Of a stretch of 38,411 nucleotides of DNA, positions 16,023-24,072 are shown in pieces. Under the pieces are notes generated by a model, which made no database searches, was not told the DNA's origin, and saw only the letters and a program-made list of their open reading frames with translations. Within the stretch, counting starts at the first letter, position 1, and each line of letters begins with the position of its first letter. This DNA is from Actinokineospora inagensis DSM 44258 (GTDB lineage: Bacteria; Actinomycetota; Actinomycetes; Mycobacteriales; Pseudonocardiaceae). The position numbers and the translations under genes were made by a program. The DNA is taken from positions 1 through 38,411 of the forward strand of contig NZ_AXWW01000065.1 of the NCBI RefSeq assembly GCF_000482865.1. The letters run 5' to 3'.

Positions 16023-17048
16023 GTGAGCACCACCCGTTACCCCGTCATCGCCGCCTGGTCCGCGGTCTCCCCGCTGGGCATGGGCGCCGCCGCGTTCACC
16101 GAGGGCCTGCGCGCGGGCGAGGTCGCCTCGTCCACTGTGGACGAGAGCTGGGCCGCCCCGGTCGAGCGGGCCTGCCTGGTGCCGGGCTTCGACATCAAGG
16201 CCATCCTGGGCCGCAAGGGCACCCGGTCGATGGACCGGGCGACCGGCCTCGCGGTCACCGCCGTCGGCCAGTTGCTCGACGGCGCACAGGGCGACGAGCG
16301 GACGGCGCTGGTCCTGGGCACCAGCACCGGCAGCGCCCAGTCCATCATGGACTTCACCAGGGACTCGCTGACCGGCGCCCGGCCGCACCTGGTCGACCCG
16401 GCCCGGTTCCCCAACACGGTGATGAACTGCGCGGCGGGCCAGTGCGCGATCTGGCACAAGCTGCAGGGCCCGAACACCACGATCGCCGCGGGCCGCGCGT
16501 CCGGCCTGCTCGCCCTGCGCTACGCGCTCCGGTTGCAGCGCAACAAGCACGCGGACCCGGTGTTGGTCGGCGCCGTGGAGGAGTTCTCCCATGCCCGCGC
16601 CTGGCTGGAGCAGCGCGCCCGCGGCCAGGTCGGCCTGCTCGGTGAGGGCTGCGCGGTGCTGCGGGTCGAGCCCAGCGGTGACGGCCTGGCCGAGGTGTTG
16701 AGCCTGGAAACCGCCATGTACCACGAGTCCGCGGGTATCCGCCCGGTGGTCAAGGCCCTGGTCGAGCGGGTCCTGCGCAGCGCGGAGATCACCCCGGCCG
16801 ATGTCGCGCTGGTGTCCGAGTCCGGTTTGGATGGTGAGCTGGCCGGGGTGCGGGACGTGCTGCCGGAGGCCGAGGCCGTTGTGTGCGCCGACCTGATCGG
16901 TGAGACCTCCGCGGCGTCGGCGGCGTTCCAGACCACCGCCGTCCTCGCCACCGCGGAGGGCCGGTCCGAGCTGTCCGGCAAGTCCGCCCTGATCACCTCG
17001 GTCGACCACGACGGTGTGGTCGCCGCCGCCGTCCTGCGCCTGCGCTGA
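16023..17048 (+). CDS. Degenerate ketosynthase-like protein (KSL-C)
   Basis: A 341-aa KS-fold protein. The motif LGRKGTRSMDRATGL (62-76) matches KSL-A and KSL-B. At the elbow, IAAGRASGLLAL (154-165) places Arg158 at the Cys position. HGTGT is replaced by VSESGLDGE and the K-x-x-x-GH site by DLIGETSAAS, so Glu replaces His. Condensing activity should be lost. GTG 16023 is supported by AAGGAGAG 6-7 bases upstream; the frame extends to 15963 but lacks support. Unlike the other two KSL genes it has no adjacent active KS, so it could pair with KS1 or serve another complex. It precedes the carboxylase genes by 29 bases. Confidence 0.82.
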   Translation: MSTTRYPVIAAWSAVSPLGMGAAAFTEGLRAGEVASSTVDESWAAPVERACLVPGFDIKAILGRKGTRSMDRATGLAVTAVGQLLDGAQGDERTALVLGTSTGSAQSIMDFTRDSLTGARPHLVDPARFPNTVMNCAAGQCAIWHKLQGPNTTIAAGRASGLLALRYALRLQRNKHADPVLVGAVEEFSHARAWLEQRARGQVGLLGEGCAVLRVEPSGDGLAEVLSLETAMYHESAGIRPVVKALVERVLRSAEITPADVALVSESGLDGELAGVRDVLPEAEAVVCADLIGETSAASAAFQTTAVLATAEGRSELSGKSALITSVDHDGVVAAAVLRLR

Positions 17049-17077
17049 TCGGCACACCTACGCGGAAAGGAGGTCTC

Positions 17078-18808
17078 GTGACCATCGAACTCGCTGAGCG
17101 TGGCCGGGCCGTCCTGACGCGCATCGCGGCCCTGCCCGACGACGCCTGGGTGTCCTGCCGGGGCTGCCGGGCCGTGGTGCACGGCAGCAAGCTCCGGCGC
17201 GCGGACAACGTCTGCCCCGAGTGCGGCCACCACGGCAGGCTCGGCGCCCGTGAGCGCGTCGGTCAACTCGCCGACCCGGGGTCGTTCGAGGAGCACCACG
17301 CGGACGCCACCGGGGGAGACCCGCTGGAGTTCACCGACAAGCTCGCCTACCCCGACCGGCTTGCCAAGGCCCGCAAGGGAACCGGCCTGACCGAGGCCGC
17401 AGTCGTCGGCACCGCGACCATGGGTGGCAAGCCGGTCGTGCTGGCGGTGCTGGACTTCGCGTTCCTCGGCGGCAGCATGGGTTCGGTGGTCGGCGCGAAG
17501 ATCACCTACGCCGCCGAGTTGGCCGGGTCACTGCGGGTTCCGCTGATCGCGGTCTCCTCGTCGGGTGGCGCGCGGATGCAGGAAGGCATCCTGTCGCTGC
17601 TGCAGATGGCCAAGACGTCCGCCGCCATCGGCCGGATGCGGCGGGCGGGCGTGCCGTTCGTCAGCGTGCTGGCCGACCCGGTGTACGGCGGTGTGTCCGC
17701 GAGTTTCGCCGCGCTGGGCGACATCATCATCGCCGAGACCGGGACCAGGGCGGGTTTCGCCGGTCGGCAGGTCATTGAGCAGATCATCCGCCAGGCGCTG
17801 CCGAAGCGCTTCCAGACCGCGGAGTTCCTGCACGAGCACGGCCACCTGGACCTGGTGCTCAACCGGTCCGAGCTGTTCCTGGTGCTGCGCGACATCGTCG
17901 CCTGCCACGCCGCCGCCGGTACCAAGCCCGCGGAGGCGGTCCCTGCGGTCGCGGTTCAGAGCGAGGAGGCCGACGTGTGGGACGTGGTCAAGCTGGCCCG
18001 CCACCCCGGTCGCCCCAACGCCTTGGGCTACATCGAGCGCGTGTTCACCCGGTTCGTCCCGCTGCACGGCGACCGCTGGTCCGGTGACGACGAGGCCATC
18101 GTCGGCGGTCTGGCCTGGCTGGACGAGAGCCCGGTGGTCGTCATCGGCCACTGCAAGGGCCGGGACACCCCGGAGAACGTGCGCCGCAACTTCGGTATGC
18201 CGCACCCGCACGGCTACCGCAAGGCCATGCGGCTGATGACCCTCGCCGAACGCTTCGGTGTCCCCGTTGTGACCCTTGTGGACACTCCGGGCGCGTACCC
18301 CGGCATGAAGGCGGAAGAGGACAACCAGAGCGGCGCGATCGCGGAGGCGCTTGTGCTCTCGGCGGGCCTGCGGGTTCCGGTCGTCACCGTGGTCACCGGT
18401 GAGGGTGGCAGCGGCGGCGCGCTGGCCCTGGCCACTGGCGACCGGCTGCTGATGCAGCAGAACACCGTGTACTCGGTGATCAGCCCCGAGGGCTGCGCCA
18501 CCATCCTGTTCGGCGACGCGGGCAAGGCACCCGACGCCGCCCGCGCGTTGCGGATGAGCGCCCCGCAGGTGCGCGGGCTCGGGATCGCCGACGAGTTGAT
18601 CCCGGAGCCCGAGGGCGGCGCGCACACCGACCCCGCCGCCGCGGCTGCCGCCATCGCCGACGCCCTGCGCCGTGCTCTGCGCGAGCTGCACGGCACCGCG
18701 CCGGACGCGCTGGTGGCCGCCCGCTACCGCCGCCTGCACGGGTACGGCTCGGTCACCCTGCCCAGCCCCACCGGCCACCACCCGATCGAGGAGAACGCCC
18801 ATGTCTGA
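17078..18808 (+). CDS. accDA: Acetyl-CoA carboxylase carboxyltransferase, fused AccD-AccA
   Basis: A 576-aa fusion of the beta (AccD, about 1-285) and alpha (AccA, about 290-560) subunits of carboxyltransferase, which moves the carboxyl group from carboxybiotin to acetyl-CoA to make malonyl-CoA. The AccD zinc finger has Cys27, Cys30, Cys46 and Cys49. SSSGGARMQEG and GEGGSGGALA are carboxyltransferase signature segments, and LVDTPGAYPG marks AccA. Actinobacterial primary metabolism normally uses AccD-type acyl-CoA carboxylases, so a bacterial-style AccDA fusion inside this operon is likely a dedicated malonyl-CoA supply. GTG 17078 has a near-perfect AAAGGAGGT 5 bases upstream, the strongest ribosome-binding site in the operon. 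It overlaps accB by 8 bases. Confidence 0.95.
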   Translation: MTIELAERGRAVLTRIAALPDDAWVSCRGCRAVVHGSKLRRADNVCPECGHHGRLGARERVGQLADPGSFEEHHADATGGDPLEFTDKLAYPDRLAKARKGTGLTEAAVVGTATMGGKPVVLAVLDFAFLGGSMGSVVGAKITYAAELAGSLRVPLIAVSSSGGARMQEGILSLLQMAKTSAAIGRMRRAGVPFVSVLADPVYGGVSASFAALGDIIIAETGTRAGFAGRQVIEQIIRQALPKRFQTAEFLHEHGHLDLVLNRSELFLVLRDIVACHAAAGTKPAEAVPAVAVQSEEADVWDVVKLARHPGRPNALGYIERVFTRFVPLHGDRWSGDDEAIVGGLAWLDESPVVVIGHCKGRDTPENVRRNFGMPHPHGYRKAMRLMTLAERFGVPVVTLVDTPGAYPGMKAEEDNQSGAIAEALVLSAGLRVPVVTVVTGEGGSGGALALATGDRLLMQQNTVYSVISPEGCATILFGDAGKAPDAARALRMSAPQVRGLGIADELIPEPEGGAHTDPAAAAAAIADALRRALRELHGTAPDALVAARYRRLHGYGSVTLPSPTGHHPIEENAHV

Positions 18809-19289
18809 GCAGACCCTTGCCGACTCCGTCGAGCGGGCCTTCGCCGAGCGGTCCCAGGTCGACCTCGGGACCCTGGTGGCGCAGGTGCGCGAGCTGGTCC
18901 GGCTGGTGGACACCACCTCGGTCAACCGCATCCGGCTCGAGTCCGGCTCGTTCCGGGTCGAGATCGAGGCCGACCAGCCGGTGATCACCGCTGTTGCCGG
19001 TGCTCAGGTCGCCGTTGCGCCGGTTGCCGCAGAGACCCCGGCTCCGGCGGGCATCGAGGTCAAGGCGTTGCTGGTCGGTGTGTTCTACCGCTGCCCGGCC
19101 CCCGGTGAGGCGCCGTTCGTCGAGGTGGGCGACCGGGTCGAGGCCGGGCAGCAGTTGGGCATCGTCGAGGCGATGAAGATGATGAACCCGGTCGTGGCCG
19201 ACCGCGCGGGTGTCATCGCCGCCGTCCCGGCCACCGACGGCGAGGTCGTCGAGTTCGACCAGCCGCTGTTCGTGATCGGGGCGAGCTGA
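18801..19289 (+). CDS. accB: Biotin carboxyl carrier protein AccB
   Basis: A 162-aa biotin carboxyl carrier. The biotinylation motif EAMKMMNPV holds Lys126, in a C-terminal biotinyl domain (about 85-162). The N-terminal helical segment (1-60) and an Ala/Pro-rich linker (about 62-84) are typical of AccB. ATG 18801 overlaps the accDA reading frame by 8 bases. It would be biotinylated by a host ligase, not encoded here, and work with AccC and the carboxyltransferase on either side. Confidence 0.95.
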   Translation: MSEQTLADSVERAFAERSQVDLGTLVAQVRELVRLVDTTSVNRIRLESGSFRVEIEADQPVITAVAGAQVAVAPVAAETPAPAGIEVKALLVGVFYRCPAPGEAPFVEVGDRVEAGQQLGIVEAMKMMNPVVADRAGVIAAVPATDGEVVEFDQPLFVIGAS

Positions 19290-19290
19290 C

Positions 19291-20649
<1,359 letters not shown>

Positions 20650-20674
20650 TAACCGACAACAAGAGGAGTTCGAA

Positions 20675-20923
20675 ATGGCTTCCGCCACCCTGGACCTGGA
20701 AGACCTGCGCGCCACCGTCGCCGACGTGCTCGACGTCGACGTCCCCGAGGTCACCGACGAGGTCGACTTCATCGAGGACCTCGGCGTCGACTCGCTGATG
20801 GCGCTGGAGGTCATGGTCGTGCTGGAGAAGAAGTACAGCGTGAAGATCGCGGAGAACGAGCTGCGCGAGGTCACCAACCTGAAGAAGGCCTACGACCTGC
20901 TGACCGCGAAGCTGGCCGCCTGA
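20675..20923 (+). CDS. Acyl carrier protein 2
   Basis: An 82-aa acyl carrier protein. Ser40 in DLGVDSLMALEVM is the phosphopantetheine site, and the sequence is strongly acidic with the usual helix pattern. ATG 20675 has AGAGGAG 6-7 bases upstream. It overlaps the first dehydratase by one base (TGATG). It is more canonical than ACP1 and sits next to the dehydratases and ketoreductase, suggesting it is the main elongation carrier while ACP1 might serve priming or another KS. That split is inference. Confidence 0.95.
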   Translation: MASATLDLEDLRATVADVLDVDVPEVTDEVDFIEDLGVDSLMALEVMVVLEKKYSVKIAENELREVTNLKKAYDLLTAKLAA

Positions 20924-21315
20924 TGGCAGGCGTGGCGGCCAGTCCGGTCACCGCCGCGGTGACCGTCCTGGACCACGGCGACCGGCACGCCGTCACGGAG
21001 GTCGTGGTGGACCCGGGGCAGCAGGTCTTCCCCGGGCACTACCCCGGCTTCCCGATCTTCCCCGGGGTCTGCGTCGTGGAGTGCGTGAACCTCGGTGCCC
21101 AGGCCGCGCCGCCGGTGGCCGGTCCGCCGCTGGGCCTGGTGGCCGTCGAGTCCACCCGGTTCCAGAGCCCGGTCTTCCCCGGCGACACGGTCAAGTCGGA
21201 GTTCGACTGGGTCGCCGACGGCGCGGACTGGCTGTGCAAGGCGCAGGTGCACACCGCGCGCGGTCGGGCCGCCCAGGTCCGGCTGCGCTACCGGCCGGTC
21301 GAGACGGGAGCCTGA
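20923..21315 (+). CDS. FabZ/FabA-like hotdog dehydratase, active-site intact (DH-A)
   Basis: A 130-aa single-hotdog dehydratase that would remove water from 3-hydroxyacyl-ACP. The signature GHYPGFPIFPGVCVVE (38-53) supplies His39 and Glu53, matching the catalytic His and acid of the family. It starts in the ACP2 stop (TGATG) and is followed after two bases by a second, His-less FabZ-like gene. In aryl polyene systems two different hotdog dehydratase proteins form a heterodimer in which each gives part of the site; the same is likely here. Confidence 0.87.
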   Translation: MAGVAASPVTAAVTVLDHGDRHAVTEVVVDPGQQVFPGHYPGFPIFPGVCVVECVNLGAQAAPPVAGPPLGLVAVESTRFQSPVFPGDTVKSEFDWVADGADWLCKAQVHTARGRAAQVRLRYRPVETGA

Positions 21316-21317
21316 TC

Positions 21318-21809
21318 ATGACCGCTGTCGCCACCACCGTCGGCACCCTCGGGTTGGCCGAGATCAAGAAGGTGCTGCCGCACCGCTTCCCGATGCTGTT
21401 GGTCGACCGGGTCACCGACCTGGAGCCCGGTGTCGGCCTGACCGCGTACAAGGCGGTCACCGCGAACGAGCCGTGGTACGCCGCCCTGCCCGACGACGCG
21501 ACCGACGCGAGCTACCCGCGGGTGCTGCTGGTCGAGTCCTGGTGCCAGGCCGCCGGTGTGCTGGTGGCCTGGGAGAACCCGAACCCGGACGTGCTCACCG
21601 GCCAGGTGATGCTGTTCGGCGGCATGGCCGACATCGAGTTCACCGCCCCGGTGCTGCCCGGCTCGGTGCTCGAACACCGCATCCGGTTGATGCGCGCGCT
21701 CAGCGACACCGTCATCTTCGAGGGCGAGTCCCTTGTGGACGGTGAAGTGGTGCTGACCGTGGGCCGCGTGGTCATGGCCATGCGCCCGGCAAGTGAACTG
21801 ACCGGCTGA
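21318..21809 (+). CDS. FabZ-like hotdog protein lacking the catalytic His (DH-B)
   Basis: A 163-aa FabZ homologue. LPHRFPMLLVDRV (20-32) is the characteristic FabZ N-terminal motif, and VLLVESWCQAAG (69-80) retains Glu73. Between them, where FabZ has NEPFFxGHFPGxPxxPG, this protein has NEPWYAALPDDATDASYP (50-67): the His-Phe-Pro-Gly element is gone. On its own it should not dehydrate. I infer it is the structural or second-acid partner of DH-A. ATG 21318 follows GGGAG by 9 bases. This gene ends the uninterrupted 20-gene run; a 133-bp gap follows. Confidence 0.85.
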   Translation: MTAVATTVGTLGLAEIKKVLPHRFPMLLVDRVTDLEPGVGLTAYKAVTANEPWYAALPDDATDASYPRVLLVESWCQAAGVLVAWENPNPDVLTGQVMLFGGMADIEFTAPVLPGSVLEHRIRLMRALSDTVIFEGESLVDGEVVLTVGRVVMAMRPASELTG

Positions 21810-21942
21810 GTCCCGCTCGCGCCCGCACCGCGCGGGCCGGGCGGGCTCACCCGCGCACATCCACAGTGGACTCATATGGACCGTGTGGTCGGCGGGTCCA
21901 CGTCGGAAACCCAGTCTGAGTACGGAAACGAGGAGGGACATC
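21810..21942 (+). promoter_or_regulatory. 133-bp gap between DH-B and ketoreductase
   Basis: Holds the palindrome TCCACAGTGGA at 21860-21870, an element that recurs in several intergenic sites of the window, and GC-rich inverted sequence at about 21825-21850 without a T-tract. It is the first break in the main operon and may carry a secondary promoter for the ketoreductase set. Evidence is weak. Confidence 0.3.
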
Positions 21943-22680
21943 GTGGCCAAGGGGATCGCCCTGGTGACGGGCGGGTCGCGGGGCATCGGCCGGGCGGCCG
22001 TGCTGCGGCTGGCCGAGGACGGGTTCGACGTGGCGTTCTGCTACCGGTCGAACGCCGACGCGGCGCGAGAGCTGGAGAAGGAGGTCAGCGAGTTGGGCGT
22101 CCGGTCGCTGGCCTGGTCTTGCGACGTCGCCGACCACGCCGCCGTGCGCGAGTTGGTGCAGGTCACCGGCGAGCGGCTGGGCTCGGTCGACGTGCTGGTC
22201 ACCTCCGCGGGCATCGTGCGGGACAACTCGCTGCTGATGATGACCGAGCAGGAGTGGCACGACGTGCTCGACACGAACCTGGACGGCACCTTCAACGCCT
22301 GCCGCTCGGTGGTCTTCGAGATGATGAAGGCCCGCAGCGGCTGCATCATCAACATCTCGTCGGTGGCGGGTGTCTACGGCAACCCGACCCAGACGAACTA
22401 CTCGGCGTCCAAGGCCGGGATCATCGGTTTCAGCCAGGCGCTGGCCAAGGAGGTCGGCCGCTACGGCATCCGGGTGAACGTGGTGGCGCCGGGCTTCATC
22501 GAGACCGACATGACCGACGCGCTCTCGGACAAGGTCAAGGCCGCCGCGGTCAAGAGCATCCCGCTGGGTCGTCTCGGTCACCCGCAGGAGGTCGCCGACA
22601 TGGTGTCCTTCCTGGCCTCCGACCGCGCCGCGTACGTGACCGGCTCGGTCATGCACGTCGACGGCGGGATCGTGCTGTGA
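21943..22680 (+). CDS. 3-ketoacyl-ACP reductase, FabG-like
   Basis: A 245-aa SDR ketoreductase. The NADPH loop is VTGGSRGIGRA (8-18). The catalytic residues are Ser140, Tyr153 and Lys157 (NYSASKAG). The C-terminus VTGSVMHVDGGIVL is standard. It would reduce 3-ketoacyl-ACP to 3-hydroxyacyl-ACP in the same cycle as the DH pair and ER. GTG 21943 has AGGAGGG 5-6 bases upstream, giving a normal FabG length; upstream in-frame ATG 21883 is not supported. A GTGA overlap joins it to the DsbA-like gene. Confidence 0.94.
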   Translation: MAKGIALVTGGSRGIGRAAVLRLAEDGFDVAFCYRSNADAARELEKEVSELGVRSLAWSCDVADHAAVRELVQVTGERLGSVDVLVTSAGIVRDNSLLMMTEQEWHDVLDTNLDGTFNACRSVVFEMMKARSGCIINISSVAGVYGNPTQTNYSASKAGIIGFSQALAKEVGRYGIRVNVVAPGFIETDMTDALSDKVKAAAVKSIPLGRLGHPQEVADMVSFLASDRAAYVTGSVMHVDGGIVL

Positions 22681-23366
22681 GCAAGCCCAAGAAGGCCGTC
22701 TACTACTTCTCGCTGCGCAGCCCGTACGCCTGGCTCGCGCAGTACGACCTCGCCACGAAGTACGCGGACGTGGCCGAGGTCCTGCGGTGGCGGCCGTTCT
22801 GGGAGCCGACCGAGCGCGGCGACGCGGACCTGCGGGCGGCCGGTGGCCGGTTCGTCTACACCCCCATGTCCAAGGAGAAGCACCTCTACATCCTGCAGGA
22901 CGTGCGGCGGCTGGCGGCGGCCCGCGGCCTGTCGGTGAAGTGGCCGGTCGACCGCGACCCGGACTGGGAGATCTCGCACCTGCCCTGGTTCGCCGCCGCC
23001 GACGCGGGCATCGGGCAGCGCTACGTCGAGGCCGTGCAGCGCGCCCGGTGGCAGGAGGGCCGCGACATCTGCGATCCCACCGTCATCAAGGAGATCTGCG
23101 CCGAACTGGGCATCGAGGCGTTCGACGGCACACTCAGCGACTCGTTGCGCGAACGGTCCACCGCGGCACTGATGGACCTGCACCACGACGACGTGTTCGG
23201 CGTCCCGTTCTTCGTGTACGGCCGCGACAAGTACTGGGGCCTGGACCGGCTCCCGCAGTTCGTCGACGCCGTGCGCGCGGGTCTCCCGGCGCCGGAGGCG
23301 GCTGTCCCCGAGGTGGCGCTGAACACCCGGGACAGCGACTTCGGTCACGCGGGCGGCTGCGGCTGA
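22677..23366 (+). CDS. DsbA-family / 2-hydroxychromene-2-carboxylate isomerase-like protein
   Basis: A 229-aa thioredoxin-fold protein of the kappa-GST/HCCA-isomerase type. YYFSLRSPYAWL (9-20) matches the family's glutathione-binding S-P-Y segment, and DVFGVPFFVYGRDKYWGLDR (about 176-195) the conserved C-terminal region. There is no CxxC, so it is not a disulfide oxidase. HCCA isomerases use a thiol to flip a C=C bond; in a polyene or unsaturated-chain pathway it is a good candidate for double-bond E/Z isomerisation (inference). It is coupled to the ketoreductase by GTGA. The last residues are Gly/His/Cys-rich (GHAGGCG). Confidence 0.8.
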   Translation: MSKPKKAVYYFSLRSPYAWLAQYDLATKYADVAEVLRWRPFWEPTERGDADLRAAGGRFVYTPMSKEKHLYILQDVRRLAAARGLSVKWPVDRDPDWEISHLPWFAAADAGIGQRYVEAVQRARWQEGRDICDPTVIKEICAELGIEAFDGTLSDSLRERSTAALMDLHHDDVFGVPFFVYGRDKYWGLDRLPQFVDAVRAGLPAPEAAVPEVALNTRDSDFGHAGGCG

Positions 23367-23372
23367 CGTCGC

Positions 23373-23378
23373 TACACT
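23373..23378 (+). promoter_or_regulatory. Possible -10 of the SRPBCC gene
   Basis: TACACT lies 32 bases before the start codon, in the 44-bp gap after the DsbA-like gene. It is a close match to an actinobacterial -10, but no clear -35 is seen. Confidence 0.25.
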
Positions 23379-23410
23379 GTGGCGCGGCGGGGGAACGGGA
23401 GTGGTGGACC

Positions 23411-23953
23411 ATGCGCGTACCAACACACTGGGGTGTGCACCCCGTCGAGATCGATCGCGACTACCCGTGTGACGAGGTGATGTCGACCCCGCGGGCCGTC
23501 TGGTACCGCGGCGTCGACATCAAGGCGGACCCGTCGGTGGTGTACCGCTGGCTGTGCCAGATGCGGGTCGCGCCGTACAGCTACGACCTGCTGGACAACC
23601 TCGGCCGCCGCAGCCCGCGCACGCTCACCCCGGGGGCCGAGGAGCTGGCGGTCGGCCAGCACATCATGACCATCTTCGAGTTGGTGTCCTTCGAACCGGA
23701 CCGCCACCTCACCATCCGGATGCGGCCGGGCCGGGGCTACCAGCTCTTCGGCGACTTCGCCCTCACCTACGACGTCCGCGAGGCGTCCCCTGGTACCACC
23801 CGGCTCGTCGCCAAGCTCCTGGTCGGTGGCTCCGCGGGCCCGCTGCACGAGGCGCGCAGGCGCGCGCTCGCCTGGGGCGACCTGCTGATGATGCGCAAGC
23901 AGTTGTTGACCTTCCGCACCCTGGCCGAACGCAGCGCCGCCGCGGTCGGTTAG
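23411..23953 (+). CDS. SRPBCC-fold protein (polyketide cyclase-like superfamily)
   Basis: A 180-aa protein of the START/SRPBCC type, with VDIKADPSVVYRWLCQMRVA (about 37-56) matching the first strand and helix of the fold and a C-terminal long helix ending ...LLTFRTLAERSA. The fold makes a deep hydrophobic pocket used by aromatic polyketide cyclases, lipid carriers and others. ATG 23411 follows a GGGAG about 10 bases upstream. It is transcribed with the cluster strand. A cyclase role would fit, but most of these stand-alone SRPBCC proteins have no known reaction, so I leave the function open. Confidence 0.68.
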   Translation: MRVPTHWGVHPVEIDRDYPCDEVMSTPRAVWYRGVDIKADPSVVYRWLCQMRVAPYSYDLLDNLGRRSPRTLTPGAEELAVGQHIMTIFELVSFEPDRHLTIRMRPGRGYQLFGDFALTYDVREASPGTTRLVAKLLVGGSAGPLHEARRRALAWGDLLMMRKQLLTFRTLAERSAAAVG

Positions 23954-24024
23954 CCGGGGTTCGACCCGCTGGTAGTGCGTCGACGAATGGTGGTGGAACG
24001 GGCCGGGACGGCTTGTCAGCTACC

Positions 24025-24064
24025 GGACAAATCCCGTTCCGGCCTGGGGTTTGTCCTCTAGGCT
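24025..24064 (+). promoter_or_regulatory. Putative promoter and operator of the acyl-CoA dehydrogenase
   Basis: An inverted repeat GGACAAA (24025-24031) / TTTGTCC (24050-24056) brackets the likely promoter: TTCCGG (24037-24042), 16-bp spacer, TAGGCT (24059-24064). The -10 ends 8 bases before ATG 24073, so the message would be leaderless or nearly so. The palindrome spacing fits a dimeric repressor. Confidence 0.45.
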
Positions 24065-24072
24065 GGGGAGTC

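Noticed and set aside
21825-21850. Rho-independent terminator after DH-B
   Set aside because: GC-rich inverted sequence is present, but there is no T-tract and the stem is imperfect.
23411-23953. Calling the SRPBCC protein an aromatic polyketide cyclase
   Set aside because: The fold fits, but no cyclase-specific residues can be shown and the synthase here is reducing, so an aromatic ring cyclase is not supported.
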